DNA of 64,000 nt from RECM01 sp047921215 (GCA_047921215.1 JBLRWO010000005.1:62001-126000), one strand, 5' to 3'. Positions 46,137-56,932 are shown, counted from the stretch's first letter. The notes: generated by a model not told the origin, from the sequence alone. Program-made: numbers and translations.

Positions 46137-46619
46137 TTAGCCCTGGCGTATGGCCGTTCTTCAGACTTTATCTATCTGTTGCCGGTAATACCTATCGCCA
46201 TTAATATCATGGTTTTGTACCAGTAACCAGGAAGTGCATCCTAATTCGCCTGGTGGTATTCTTATCCATCGATCTGGCAGGTCGGGATAGCCTGCCATGA
46301 AGGAATACGATTCATTATAAACGATTACAGGAACAGTCATCCGGGCCACACTTTGTTGCCGGTTCTACGATGCAAACGACGCATTTTAATAATGTGTGCT
46401 TTTTTATCTGCCGGTAAAAATTCGGTGATTTTAACACTCTGAAATAGTATTCGATGTGTAACATACCGGTGTTAATATTTTTTTTTCATAGTCTTTGCTG
46501 CGGTTTTCCATACACTTATGTAATAGCATGGCAGATAATTTTTTCGGGCAAAATTCCATATTATTTTTATTAACATACAGAGTGTAAATAAGTAAAATAT
46601 TTATCTAAGGAACTGAATC
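46137..46619. other. Region before citrate synthase with no supported gene
   Basis: About 480 bp, becoming AT-rich toward the right end, which should hold the citrate synthase promoter; AAGGAA lies 8 bp before that ATG. A 62-codon minus-strand frame at 46161-46349 (alternative start) is not supported by any recognisable feature. Confidence 0.4.
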
Positions 46620-47915
46620 ATGAATAACACAGAATTGAGAATAGATGATAAAACTATTCAGCTGCCTGTTATTACCGGCAGCGAAAACAAAAAAGCGTTT
46701 GATATCAGCCGGTTGAGGGCGGAAACCGGTTTTGTTACGATGGATTATGGACTGAAAAATACAGCAGTAACCCGGAGTAATATCACATTTTTGAACGGTG
46801 AGGAAGGTATACTCAGATATCGTGGCTACCCTATTGAGCAGCTTGCTGAAAAAGCCTCATTTCTTGAGGTTGCCTATCTGCTCATCTATGGTGAACTCCC
46901 CACCCAGGATGAATTGAGTGCGTTCACAACCGGGGTTACGAATCATACCCTCATTCATGAGGATATGAAGAAGTTTTTCGAGGGATATCCTCAGCGTGCC
47001 CATCCTATGGGTGTTCTTGCTTCAATGACATGTGCCCTTTCTTCGTTCTATCCCGAATCCCTTGATCCCAAACCGGATAACGATGATGTGGACCGTACCA
47101 TACTCAGGTTGATTGCCAAAACGGCAACCATCGCAGCCTGGTCCTATAAAAACAGTGTCGGGCATCCGGTTATGTATCCGCAGAACCGCCTTGATTACAG
47201 TGCAAACCTGCTTTACATGATGTTTGCCAAACCTACGGAGCCATATGAAATTAATGAGAAGGTAGTGAGTGCGCTGAACAAACTGCTGATCCTGCACGCC
47301 GATCATGAGCAGAACTGCTCAACATTTACGGTCAGGGTAGTAGGTTCATCTCAGGCAAGCCTGTATGCAGCTGCTTCAGCAGGTATTATGGCCCTGTGGG
47401 GACCGCTGCACGGAGGAGCCAATCAGGCTGTGGTCGAAATGCTGCAAAACATCTATGATGACGGAGGCGCCAGCCCGGAGAACATCAAAAAATGGATTAC
47501 CCGCTTCAAAGATAAAACGACCGATCAGCGTCTGATGGGTTTTGGCCACCGGGTCTATAAAAATTTTGATCCGCGGGCTACCATCATCAAAAAAGCAGCC
47601 GACGATGTTCTCGAAGATCTGAACATCAAAGACCCTCTGCTTGATATTGCCAAACAACTTGAGCAGGCAGCGTTAAGCGACGACTATTTTGTCTCGAAAA
47701 AGCTGTATCCCAATGTTGATTACTATTCAGGTCTGCTGTATCGTGCCATGGGAATACCGACCGATATGTTCACAGTGATGTTTGCACTTGGCAGAATGCC
47801 CGGATGGATTGCGAACTGGAAGGAAATGGTTGAAGAAAATCAACCGATCACTCGACCAAGACAAATCTACATGGGAGAAACCAGGCGGGATTATGTACCT
47901 GTTGATAAAAGATAA
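46620..47915 (+). CDS. gltA: Citrate synthase
   Basis: 431 residues, type II (hexameric) length. It condenses acetyl-CoA with oxaloacetate to start the TCA cycle. Signature GLKNTAVTRSNITFLNGEEG, RGYPIEQL, catalytic His in GPLHGGANQAV and GFGHRVYKNFDPRA, and catalytic Asp in YPNVDYYSG. The N-terminal strand region matches Gram-negative enzymes. The gene stands alone with a good upstream AAGGA and ends before a convergent terminator. Confidence 0.97.
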   Translation: MNNTELRIDDKTIQLPVITGSENKKAFDISRLRAETGFVTMDYGLKNTAVTRSNITFLNGEEGILRYRGYPIEQLAEKASFLEVAYLLIYGELPTQDELSAFTTGVTNHTLIHEDMKKFFEGYPQRAHPMGVLASMTCALSSFYPESLDPKPDNDDVDRTILRLIAKTATIAAWSYKNSVGHPVMYPQNRLDYSANLLYMMFAKPTEPYEINEKVVSALNKLLILHADHEQNCSTFTVRVVGSSQASLYAAASAGIMALWGPLHGGANQAVVEMLQNIYDDGGASPENIKKWITRFKDKTTDQRLMGFGHRVYKNFDPRATIIKKAADDVLEDLNIKDPLLDIAKQLEQAALSDDYFVSKKLYPNVDYYSGLLYRAMGIPTDMFTVMFALGRMPGWIANWKEMVEENQPITRPRQIYMGETRRDYVPVDKR

Positions 47916-47942
47916 CCAGTCTGGTTGTCAGGTTTAAAAAAC

Positions 47943-47974
47943 AACGGCTGCCGGCACAATACCGGGCAGCCGTT
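47943..47974. terminator. Terminator shared by citrate synthase and the M48 protease gene
   Basis: A perfect 10-bp stem (aacggctgcc 47943-47952, ggcagccgtt 47965-47974). On the minus strand it is followed by T6, giving a strong terminator for the M48 gene; on the plus strand only a weaker ttaagtttt follows. Confidence 0.8.
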
Positions 47975-48108
47975 GGCAGTTTAAGTTTTCTGCCGGATTA
48001 TCCGGTTTAAGAGTAACCCCGCAATGGGCACGTCAAGGCAAACATGGTGTAACGTGATTCTGCAATACCTGTGCTGCTGATTTCAGTTACCTGTTGATGC
48101 CCGGGATG

Positions 48109-49614
48109 TCAATTTGGGATCTTGATTCTCTGTCCACGCTGTATCTGTGTATCGAGTTCTACCTGGTTGATGATCGCCATATCCTCGGCATCCATGCCCA
48201 TCGGCAGATTTGCAGGCAGGAATTCGCGGAAGGGTGCGTTCCTGTCGGCCGAAACAACTCGTATTCTGGATGGCTGCATATTGAGTTTCGCCGGATCGGT
48301 AAGGGTGTTGAAGCTTTCCGACTGCAAAATAAAGGCCGGCAGATAACCCTGGTAACTGGCCGCTGTTGTGTAAGAGATTATTCTGTAAATCCGGCCGTCG
48401 TATTCAATACCGTGCAGCACAATTTTCAGCGGATTCCCCTGTTGATCGGCGGCATCGGCCATGGCCCTGTGTGCTGTAAGCCCATTAATTCGGATATCGG
48501 AACGCTCGGTCATGGTTACCCCCTCACTGTTGAGCACTTTGTCTACGGCCTGCCGGGCTGACGTTGCTTCTGAATCGATGTTAAGTATCTGTACCCCGTC
48601 CTGCGATTCGGTGTAGGTGACCACCTGGCTGGGGTCGTTCTGCAGCTTCCATCCGGCAGGTATGCTGAACCGGAATTTCAGTTCAGGATGATAGAAAACG
48701 TTATTATCGACAAACCCGTTTCTGGGGTTCTCGCCGAGTACTATCCCGTCGATTTTTGAAAGGTATTCGTCGCGGCCATGGTAATCCATATCTGTTCCTT
48801 TTTCCCGCCACTCCTGAGCCATGTTTTGCACTGAGGCTTCCCTGTCTCCCGGATCGGGGTGTGAGGAGAGATAAAAGGGAAGGCTGCTGCCGCCTTTGGC
48901 ACTCACACGCTGAATAACCCTGAAGAAGGCAGAACCGTCTTCGGCGGCGTAACCGGCAAGGGCAGAATATTCAACGCCAAGCTTGTCCGATTCCCGCTCG
49001 GCATCGCGGCTGTAGCTGAGGAAAAGCAGTTGTGCGGCAGTACCGCCCAGTTGCATGATGTTGCCGGCCGGAATACCGAGCGCTTCCTGGCCTATGATGG
49101 CACCCCCGATGAGCAGAAATTGCCCGGCCTGCTGAGTGAGAGCCCGCTGTGAAGCGTGACGTGCGGCCACGTGACCAATTTCATGCCCCATAACCATGGC
49201 CAGTTGTGCTTCGTTGTTCATGTGGGCAATGATTCCCCGGGTGAAATATACGAAACCACCGGGCAGTGCAAATGCATTCACTACAGGGCTGTCAACAACT
49301 CGAAACGTGAATGGCGTTTCACGGAACTGACGGTCTGCATCGGGACGCCTGAGATGGCTTTCGGCAAGAACACGCTCGCCAATCGCAGTAAGATAGGCTG
49401 AGATTTCCGGATCATCGTAGATGCCGTAATATGCTACAACATCCGCGTCGGCCTGCTGTCCGATCTCAACCTCCTGCTGCCAGGAGTAGGCAAAAGCACG
49501 CTTCTGCCCGGTCACCGGATTCTTCTGAATCGATACACAGGAACTGACTCCGAAAGAGAGTAGTATTATGCCTGTGATAAGTCGTATGTGCAATGATCTC
49601 AAAAAGCTGTTCAT
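48109..49614 (-). CDS. M48 family metalloprotease lipoprotein
   Basis: 501 residues. N-terminal signal ending in VSSC (Cys26) suggests a lipoprotein. The M48 core begins at NPVTGQKRAFAY. The zinc site is MGHEIGHVAARHA (His144, Glu145, His148), with the third ligand in SRDAERESDKLG. The last 25 residues (INQVELDTQIQRGQRIKIPN) resemble a LysM half-motif, which could bind peptidoglycan. BepA/LoiP-like M48 proteins take part in outer-membrane quality control; that role is inferred from family and location. Confidence 0.92.
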   Translation of the reverse strand: MNSFLRSLHIRLITGIILLSFGVSSCVSIQKNPVTGQKRAFAYSWQQEVEIGQQADADVVAYYGIYDDPEISAYLTAIGERVLAESHLRRPDADRQFRETPFTFRVVDSPVVNAFALPGGFVYFTRGIIAHMNNEAQLAMVMGHEIGHVAARHASQRALTQQAGQFLLIGGAIIGQEALGIPAGNIMQLGGTAAQLLFLSYSRDAERESDKLGVEYSALAGYAAEDGSAFFRVIQRVSAKGGSSLPFYLSSHPDPGDREASVQNMAQEWREKGTDMDYHGRDEYLSKIDGIVLGENPRNGFVDNNVFYHPELKFRFSIPAGWKLQNDPSQVVTYTESQDGVQILNIDSEATSARQAVDKVLNSEGVTMTERSDIRINGLTAHRAMADAADQQGNPLKIVLHGIEYDGRIYRIISYTTAASYQGYLPAFILQSESFNTLTDPAKLNMQPSRIRVVSADRNAPFREFLPANLPMGMDAEDMAIINQVELDTQIQRGQRIKIPN

Positions 49615-49755
49615 AGCAGTATTCTTTAATTGACAATTGATGGCCTGTGGAAAAGATGCCTACATATTGATGAATTATGTGTATTAATATAATAATTGAA
49701 CTACTGCAAAACGTACATCCTGACGGAACAAAGTGACAGATTTGACAGATTGGCC

Positions 49756-51816
49756 CTAATCGCCTGCCCAGATAACATTAAATCCTGCCTGAAATGTGCG
49801 GCCGGAGGCAGGCTCAAAATACCGGTTATTTGAGGCATTTATAATCACCGAACTGTTGTAACGTTCATCGGTAAAATTACTGACTTGAACAAAAGGCAGT
49901 ATCGTAAACCCTTTTCCGGTAAATCCTGTATGCGATATCCTGAAATCTGCAACAGTGTATGCGTCGTTTTTAACGGTATTCAGACTGTTCACATAGTAAC
50001 TGCTTACCCGTTCGGCTTGTAACGCTGGGCGGAAACCGTACAGGGTACCCTCAATCCGGATATTGTAGCGGTGATCCGGGAGTCCCGGGATGTTGTTATT
50101 ACGGAGGGATTCACCCTGAAGCTGCTCATCGGCACTCCGGAAACGGTTGCTACTGTACGAATAGGATCCGCTTATCATGGTACTTCGGTAGGGAGTGATT
50201 CCCGCGAAGATCTCAAAACCCCGGTGCAGACTTCGTCCCTGGTTCCGGAAAAAATCACGATCACCGCCCTCCTCGGTTCTGAATGGAAGAATGCGGTCGC
50301 GTACACTCATCGAGTAAACCGCCATTTCATAACGCAGCAGGTTTCCTCCGATCTCTCCGCGTACCCCTGTTTCAATGTTGACTGTTCGCTCGGGTTCAAT
50401 GTCCTGGTTGAAACCACCCGTCATATCCGGACGGTTAACCAGTTCTGTTGTTGTAGGTGTTTCATACGAGGTACCTGTATTCAGAAACAGAACAGTCCTG
50501 CCAAAATCAACGGAAAGTCCTGCCGAGGGGCTCCATGCCTGGAACAAGCGGGAACCGGAATTGTCGCCATCGCTCAGAAAGGAATCGTTGCTTTCAAACC
50601 GGATCCAGTCCCGGCGGATTGCCGTACTTACGGTTACGTTATTAAAAGTGCCGCGTATGGCTGAATAAATTGCCGTATTCAGAACGGTCTCTTTCTGGTC
50701 GAGACGTAAAGTACCCCGCTCACCGCCGCTGTTGCCCCAGTTCTTCCGGTCGTCAATCTGCCGGGAGAGGTCAATGCCACCGGCAACCGAGATAACATCG
50801 AAACTGCGCTCGGCTTTCGACCTGAAACCGTAGGCGATCCGGTCAACTTTAATCCAGGCAAATGCCAGCGGATTTTCCAGATCCCTCATAACACCGTATC
50901 CTGTTGTACTGACTTCATATTGTTCGCTCCGGTAGCGGTAGGTAATGCCCAGCTGAGCCTGTTTATTCATCTTGCCGGCGTTCTGATTTACATTGAACAG
51001 ATTCGCGGCACGGGGTTCGGTCGCGGCCTGTTCTTTGGTGAGTGATCCGGGATTATAACTCGTCGGGCTGTTAACCAAACTGGATGTGAGGCTCAACACA
51101 GACCGGTCATTAACCAGCCAGCGCAGGTTTGTGCCCAACCTGGTTGTAATAAATCGGCTGTGATCACGAAAACCATCCTGGCGAAGATGGGATCCCCAAA
51201 AATGGTAATTAACGCTGCCCGATCGGAACGAAGCCTCTGCATCGGTTTTGTGTAAACCGTCTGATCCGGTCAAACCGCGAACCCTGATAACAGGTTGGGA
51301 GGTATAGCGGTCGGATCTCAGCATGATTACTCCGCCTGACGCATTACCCCACATGCTGGATGAGGGGCCGCGGATGATTTCCATACCGCTTACGAAGCCA
51401 GGGTCAACCACATTGGTAACCGTCTGCCCGTCGGGCATGGTCAGGGGTACACCATCCATGTACATCTGTATTCCCCTCACCCCGAAAGCGGCGCGCCAGC
51501 CCATGCCACGGATCGATATCCGTTCGCCAAGGGCCGGATTTTCCCGGTTGTTGATCCATACTCCGGGTACATCAAACATGATGCGGTCGAGTGTAAGGGC
51601 AGGTTCAGCACTGGCCTGCTCGGATGTCCGGTTCCGGATACTTACAGCAAAAGGGGCCGTTTTACCGGTTTCAGTGATACGTGCAGCCTCCACCCGTATT
51701 TCGTCGAGCCGTACATGAAGGGTGTCTGTACCAGTCTGTCGGGCCGATAGAGGTGTAGTTACAATGAAAGATAAAATCAGTAGTGCGACCGATAAAAGCA
51801 GAAAGGATTTGTACAT
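49756..51816 (-). CDS. TonB-dependent receptor
   Basis: 686 residues. Signal peptide, then a short extension with a probable TonB box (LHVRLDEIRVEAARIT), a plug domain (LDRIMFDVPGVWINNRENP ... ISIRGMGWRAAFGVRGIQM ... IIRGPSSSMWGNASGGVI), and a barrel to the C-terminus. No CarboxypepD_reg domain precedes the plug, unlike SusC. The plug form fits FecA/iron-siderophore-like receptors, but the ligand cannot be assigned and no SusD or siderophore genes are nearby. Confidence 0.94.
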   Translation of the reverse strand: MYKSFLLLSVALLILSFIVTTPLSARQTGTDTLHVRLDEIRVEAARITETGKTAPFAVSIRNRTSEQASAEPALTLDRIMFDVPGVWINNRENPALGERISIRGMGWRAAFGVRGIQMYMDGVPLTMPDGQTVTNVVDPGFVSGMEIIRGPSSSMWGNASGGVIMLRSDRYTSQPVIRVRGLTGSDGLHKTDAEASFRSGSVNYHFWGSHLRQDGFRDHSRFITTRLGTNLRWLVNDRSVLSLTSSLVNSPTSYNPGSLTKEQAATEPRAANLFNVNQNAGKMNKQAQLGITYRYRSEQYEVSTTGYGVMRDLENPLAFAWIKVDRIAYGFRSKAERSFDVISVAGGIDLSRQIDDRKNWGNSGGERGTLRLDQKETVLNTAIYSAIRGTFNNVTVSTAIRRDWIRFESNDSFLSDGDNSGSRLFQAWSPSAGLSVDFGRTVLFLNTGTSYETPTTTELVNRPDMTGGFNQDIEPERTVNIETGVRGEIGGNLLRYEMAVYSMSVRDRILPFRTEEGGDRDFFRNQGRSLHRGFEIFAGITPYRSTMISGSYSYSSNRFRSADEQLQGESLRNNNIPGLPDHRYNIRIEGTLYGFRPALQAERVSSYYVNSLNTVKNDAYTVADFRISHTGFTGKGFTILPFVQVSNFTDERYNSSVIINASNNRYFEPASGRTFQAGFNVIWAGD

Positions 51817-52027
51817 GGGAGTGACGAAGGATTAATTATTAAACGTAAGATACTGAACAGGGAACTCCGGTTTAGTTGTTTAGCCAATTGGATAACCGCC
51901 ATTTCTGCCGGCAGATCATAAGCAGGCATATCTGTCAGAAATCGCTCAGCAGTGAGGCCGGCCACAAATGATTCAATTCCACAAATAAAACAATATTGGG
52001 GAGTGAGTTACATAAGTAAAAATGCAT

Positions 52028-52061
52028 TTGTTTTAGTTAAAAAAATCAGTTGTATCTTTTG
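52028..52061 (+). promoter_or_regulatory. Possible Bacteroidota-type promoter of the porin gene
   Basis: TTG at 52028-52030 and TATCTTTTG at 52053-52061 resemble the -33 TTG / -7 TAnnTTTG pair with a 22-bp spacer (one extra base in the -7 box). It lies about 115 bp before the porin start in an otherwise empty, AT-rich 360-bp stretch (51817-52176). Confidence 0.3.
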
Positions 52062-52176
52062 CACTAAATTTCAGACTAATAAAATTGCAGACTGTTGCTT
52101 GAAAAATGAGCAATTGCGGGAAAATCCTGCATTAGTGAGTATAGCGAGCTAAAGTCAACGATTCAGGAATCTGCAG

Positions 52177-53415
52177 ATGATGCAAAAATTTGTTTTGACC
52201 CTGGTTTTACTAGTTCTTGCCTGTACAACCACACTACATGCCCAGACGCTTGATCATGTTACTCGTCAACAGATCGGTGATGATATCCGTTTCCCTGCTT
52301 TGCCCTACTACAGCTACGGATCAGGTCTGGGCCTCACCACACCCGATAGCACATTCCGTTTGAATATCCGTTTCAGGATGCAGAACCGGCTCACATATCT
52401 TGATAATGAAGACAGGGATCCGGCCATAGACGCCGTGGTTCGCAGGCTGCGACTCAGATTTGACGGATTCGTGGGCGACCCCAGATTTCTCTATGCCATT
52501 CAGTTGTCGTTTGCTCCGGGTGATGTTGGTGAACTACATGAAGGCGATAATATTAACATTATCAGGGATGCGGTGGTATTTTACCAGCCCAATAATACCT
52601 GGAATATCGGTTTCGGTCAGACAAAACTTCCGGGCAACCGGCAACGGGTCAATTCTTCCGGGGCACTGCAGCTAACGGACCGAAGTATCAACAATGCACG
52701 TTTTACAATCGACCGTGATTACGGCGTGCATGTGTACTATCTGAAGGAAGACCTGTCCCATCTTTCATGGAATATAAAAACAGCTGTCAGCTTGGGCGAG
52801 GGAAGAAACTGGACTCGCAATCAGGATACAAAGCTAGCCTACACCGGGAAACTGGAGTTTTTCCCGTTCGGATCGTTTAACAGGAATGGTACTTTATTTG
52901 AGGGGGATCTTTTCCGGGAACAGACACCCAAGCTGATGCTCTCCGCCGTTTATCACTACAATTCGGGTGCCCGGCGCACGCGTGGCCAGCTCGGAGACCT
53001 GCTGTTTGAACAGCGCGATCTCACATCCGTACTGCTGGATGCCATTTTTAAGTACAGGGGATGGGCCATGCAGGCAGCATGGATGACCCGGCGGGCCAGC
53101 GATCCGGTTACCGCAGATCCTTTAGATCCGGAAAATATCAGGTATGTTTTCGCCGGTGAAGGCCACGACCTGCAGTTCAGTTATCTCTTTAAGAATAATT
53201 ATGAGCTTATTGGCCGGTTCTCATCCCAAACTCCGGATAATTCCATACGCGCATACGTCCCGCAGGCAGAACAGTACAGCTTCGGCGTAACACGCTATGT
53301 GTGGGAGCACTCACTCAAGCTCCAGACCGAAGTGACCTGGAATCGTGAGATGCCGGCTGATGGGGATGAGCTCAATGGGTGGTATCTCAGGTTTCAGATT
53401 GAGATAGGAATTTAG
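52177..53415 (+). CDS. OprO/OprP-like phosphate-selective porin family protein
   Basis: 412 residues with a signal peptide (LVLLVLACTTTLHAQ) and a strand-rich barrel. The segments FRLNIRFRMQNRLTY, VVRRLRLRFDGFVGDPRFLYAIQLSF, IGFGQTKLPGNRQRVNSSG and the terminal WYLRFQIEIGI fit the OprP/phosphate-selective porin family found in Bacteroidota outer membranes. Anion selectivity is not assured. Start ATG at 52177 or 52180. The alkaline phosphatase in this window could benefit from phosphate uptake, but the genes are 17 kb apart. Confidence 0.85.
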   Translation: MMQKFVLTLVLLVLACTTTLHAQTLDHVTRQQIGDDIRFPALPYYSYGSGLGLTTPDSTFRLNIRFRMQNRLTYLDNEDRDPAIDAVVRRLRLRFDGFVGDPRFLYAIQLSFAPGDVGELHEGDNINIIRDAVVFYQPNNTWNIGFGQTKLPGNRQRVNSSGALQLTDRSINNARFTIDRDYGVHVYYLKEDLSHLSWNIKTAVSLGEGRNWTRNQDTKLAYTGKLEFFPFGSFNRNGTLFEGDLFREQTPKLMLSAVYHYNSGARRTRGQLGDLLFEQRDLTSVLLDAIFKYRGWAMQAAWMTRRASDPVTADPLDPENIRYVFAGEGHDLQFSYLFKNNYELIGRFSSQTPDNSIRAYVPQAEQYSFGVTRYVWEHSLKLQTEVTWNREMPADGDELNGWYLRFQIEIGI

Positions 53416-53516
53416 GCCCCGGCTGAATAACTCAAACAAAACCAGGAATATTTCGTAATGGTGTTGTTGTCTTCTGCTTTATGACGTGATATATTCTAAT
53501 ATCAATATCAGAATTT

Positions 53517-55072
53517 TTGAAAAGCATGAATCTGATTGCTGCACTTATCTTCATCGCATTTTCACTTCCCGGTTCAGTTGATGCCAATTCCATAAACAGT
53601 GAGCTTCAGATTCGGTTTGAACGTCACCATTCCCCGGGTGCTCTTGTAGTCTGGGTTAAAGACGGACAGGTAGTAACCAATTCTGGCTTTGGTTATGCAA
53701 ATCTGGATGAACAGAGACCGGTAGACCCTGCCAGAACCCTTGTCCGTGTCGGTTCCATCTCCAAACCGTTTACCGGTATTGGTATTCTGAACAGTATCGA
53801 AGCCGGAGAGCTGGATCTCCGAACCGATATAAATACCTGGTTTGACCCCGATACAGACGCGTTGAAAGACCTGTTGACCGGATACTTTGAGAATGGAGGG
53901 CAGCTGGAACCTCTGGGTTATAACTACATCCTGGACGCACCGGCCGGCCAGCTGGTTACCACCGGCGACGATATGGCCCGTTTCATGCTGCTGATGCTCG
54001 AGCCCGGGGGGCTGCAGAATGCAGGTGTGCTTTCAGCCGGAATGACCCAAAGGATGATACAATCCCGGTTTACCCATCATCCGGAACTGAACGGAGCGTA
54101 TGGTTATTTGTGGAGTATTTCTGAGTATGGTGGTCATCAGGTGATCGGGCATTCAGGCGGTTATTTAGGGGTGGCGGCACGGCTCCTTTTTTCCCGCAGC
54201 ATAATGCCGCCATCTTCGTGGCAGTAAACACCATGGATTTCGGCTTTATTGGTGAAGCCATTGACTTTTTTACTCAACAGTACCTGCCTGAACCGGATGA
54301 AGCGGACAGTCCGCCAAAAAGACCAGCCTTCGCCGACGGGCACGGCCTGTCAGCATTTACCGGAACCTGGCGCGAAACAAGATAGAGCAGAAACTATTTT
54401 ACTAAATTTGGCGTGTTGATGGGCATAATGGGCAGTGAGATGAAAACCGGCAGCATCGGCGACAGCCTGCTCACCATGCCGACCCATACCGGCGAAATGA
54501 GACGGCTGCGTCGCGTTGGCCCGGTTCTGTTTCAGTCGCTGGATGATGATTACATGCTCGCTTTCAGGGAGCATCGGGGTGAAATTACCCATGTATTCAC
54601 CAGCGGGACCACGGCACTGGAACGACTGCACCCGCTTGAAACACGGATGTTTCACATGGTCCTGATATCTTTCCTGCTAACTCTTTCTCTCATAATAACC
54701 GTGCTTTATCCCGGAATCTGGCTGTACCGGAGAATCAGAGGGGTAAGAACATCGGTTCGAAAAAAAAATCTGTTTGAATGGGGCATTGCTGCCTTATACA
54801 CATTCGGGCTTTTACTGTACGCACCGGTAATGGCGCAGGTGCCGGCCTATGAATTTGCGATTGGATTCGGATACGGGGTGCCGGCCGGTGTATACATGCT
54901 CACGCTTATCCCCTGGGCAGCTCTTCTGCTAACCGTTTTATATCCGGTTCATCTGTTCCGGAGAAAACTGCCGTTTGACCGTGATATGGTACGGGCGGTA
55001 TTCATCATCGCCGCATCAGTGGTGTTTTTCCTGGCATTGAACTACTGGAACCTGGCAGGGTGGAAGTTCTGA
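53517..55072 (+). pseudogene. Decayed serine hydrolase (beta-lactamase/penicillin-binding family) with C-terminal membrane domain
   Basis: Three lesions in one gene. (1) 53517-54190 encodes a signal peptide, SPGALVVWVKDGQVV, and the catalytic VGSISKPFTG (S-x-x-K), but jumps from DINTWFDPDTD to GYFENGGQLEPLGYNYI: the roughly 100 residues normally holding the Y-x-N motif are missing. (2) A T6 run at 54187-54192 shifts the frame; the shifted frame continues FPQHNAAIFVAVNTMDFGF to FTGTWRETR. (3) A TAG at 54383-54385 interrupts a conserved position (R-Y-S-R expected), after which the frame resumes (SRNYFTKFGVLMGI) and ends in a membrane domain of four helices (54620-55072). The product cannot be a working hydrolase. 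Confidence 0.85.
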
Positions 55073-55183
55073 GCCGGGTAACGGACATTTGCCCATTCAG
55101 AATTCATGAACTGAGCCTGATTGTTCGGGGTTTCGGAATCGTGCCGGTACTACTGGTAAAAACAGCTGCAACGGCCAGGAAAA

Positions 55184-56932
55184 TTAGTACCAGGTAGTCA
55201 GATGTCTCGTAATCAGGTTTATACGATCTTCAAGTTCCCCCGTTTTCGGGGCGAGCAACTCCGGCTTCGGGAGGTCTGAGTTCACACTGATGTAGAACTT
55301 GATCTTGGGCTCGGTACCTGAGGGCCGCGCAGATATTACCGAACCGGTCTCCGTAAAAAACTGCAGTACATTCGAGGACGGGAAATCGAGTTTTGTTACC
55401 CTGCCTGTGGCTATGTCCCGTTGAGTACCGTTGAGGTAGTCTCTGACCTGTACAATCTTTTCTCCCCCGAGTTCCGCCGGCGGATTCTTCCTGAATGTAT
55501 CCATCATAGTCTCAATTTCCTCTGCTCCCGCCTTACCCTTTTTGGTAAGAGAGATCAGCTTCTCACGGTAGATTCCGTACTCCAGGTAGAGACCGGTGAG
55601 GGCATCGATCAGGGTTTTTCCCTGCGATTTATACCAGGCCGCCATTTCGGCGATGGCCAGACAGGCAACAACGGCATCCTTATCGCGGACGTGGTCGCCG
55701 ATCAGATACCCGTAGCTCTCTTCGCCGCCAGCAATGAATCGCTCTTTGCCTTCCAGCTCTGTCATCAATGCTCCGATGTATTTGAATCCGGTGAGTACAT
55801 TATAACAGGTTACACCCATGGATGCGGCGATCTTGTCGATCAGCCCGGTGGTAACGATCGTTTTTACCACATATTCATTCCCGTTCAGCCGGCCTTCTTC
55901 TCGCCACGCTTCCAGCAGATAGTGGATGAGCAGGCTGCCGGTCTGGTTACCGTTGAGCATGGTATAGCTGCTATTTCCGTTTTTTACTGCCACACCCACC
56001 CGGTCGGCATCGGGGTCTGTGGCCATCACCAGGTCGGCACCGATGGTTTCGGCTTTCCGGATCGCGAGCGTCATGGCCTCCTCCTCCTCAGGATTCGGAT
56101 AAACTACTGTCGGGAAATTGCCGTCGGTGATACACTGTTCTTCCACCAGGTTTACGTTCGTAAAACCCGCAGCTCTAAGGGTATCAGGCACGAGCCGGAC
56201 AGCGGCCCCGTGGATGGGGGAGAACACGATGTTCAGATCGTTCTGCTCACGGATCACATCGGGGCGAACGATAGTGTTCAGCAGCCGGGCGATGTAGCGG
56301 TCGTCCATCTCCGCTCCGATCATGCTGATGTTCTCATCCACCGCATCAAAATTCACTTTTTCAATGCTGTCTACCCTGCTCACCTCCGCAATGATGTTTT
56401 TGTCGTGCGGTGCGATGACCTGTCCGCCGTCGCGCCAGTAGGCTTTGTAGCCGTTGTACTCGCGGGGATTGTGCGATGCAGTGAGCATCACACCGCTGTG
56501 GCAGTTCAGCTCGCGGATGGCGAACGAAAGCTCCGGGGTTGGGCGCAATGTGTCGAAAAAAAAGACCCGGATGCCATTGGCAGAGAATACTCCTGCTGTT
56601 ACCCGTGCCAGTTCAACACCATTGTTCCGGTTGTCGTGGGCAATCACCACACATATCTGCTCTCCCGGATAGACTTTCTTCAGGTAGTTGCTGAGCCCCT
56701 GGGTAGCCATGCCGATGGTGTACCTGTTTACGCGATTGGTTCCATGCCCCATAATGCCGCGCAGGCCGCCTGTTCCGAATTCCAGGTCGCGGTAAAAGGC
56801 ATCGGTGAGTTCATCAAACCGTTTCTCATCCAGCATCTTTCGGATGGCTGCTTTGGTTCCGGTATCATAGTTGCCGTTAATCCAGGTTTTGATACGTGCG
56901 GCAACGGCCGCATCGGGATGGTTAATGCTCAT
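55184..56932 (-). CDS. Alpha-D-phosphohexomutase (phosphoglucomutase/phosphomannomutase)
   Basis: 582 residues, the length of PgcA-type bacterial phosphoglucomutases. Domain order: GTGGLRGIMGHGTNRVN, catalytic TASHNPREYNGYK (Ser153), metal loop TDPDADRVGVAV, sugar-binding GGEESYGYLIGD, and phosphate-binding RPSGTEPKIKFY. Interconverts glucose-1-P and glucose-6-P (or mannose forms); which cannot be fixed by eye. Convergent with the serine-hydrolase pseudogene. Confidence 0.94.
   Translation of the reverse strand: MSINHPDAAVAARIKTWINGNYDTGTKAAIRKMLDEKRFDELTDAFYRDLEFGTGGLRGIMGHGTNRVNRYTIGMATQGLSNYLKKVYPGEQICVVIAHDNRNNGVELARVTAGVFSANGIRVFFFDTLRPTPELSFAIRELNCHSGVMLTASHNPREYNGYKAYWRDGGQVIAPHDKNIIAEVSRVDSIEKVNFDAVDENISMIGAEMDDRYIARLLNTIVRPDVIREQNDLNIVFSPIHGAAVRLVPDTLRAAGFTNVNLVEEQCITDGNFPTVVYPNPEEEEAMTLAIRKAETIGADLVMATDPDADRVGVAVKNGNSSYTMLNGNQTGSLLIHYLLEAWREEGRLNGNEYVVKTIVTTGLIDKIAASMGVTCYNVLTGFKYIGALMTELEGKERFIAGGEESYGYLIGDHVRDKDAVVACLAIAEMAAWYKSQGKTLIDALTGLYLEYGIYREKLISLTKKGKAGAEEIETMMDTFRKNPPAELGGEKIVQVRDYLNGTQRDIATGRVTKLDFPSSNVLQFFTETGSVISARPSGTEPKIKFYISVNSDLPKPELLAPKTGELEDRINLITRHLTTWY

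Noticed and set aside
46161..46349. 62-codon minus-strand frame between trmB and gltA
   Set aside because: Non-ATG start, no recognisable domain, and no ribosome binding site; probably chance.
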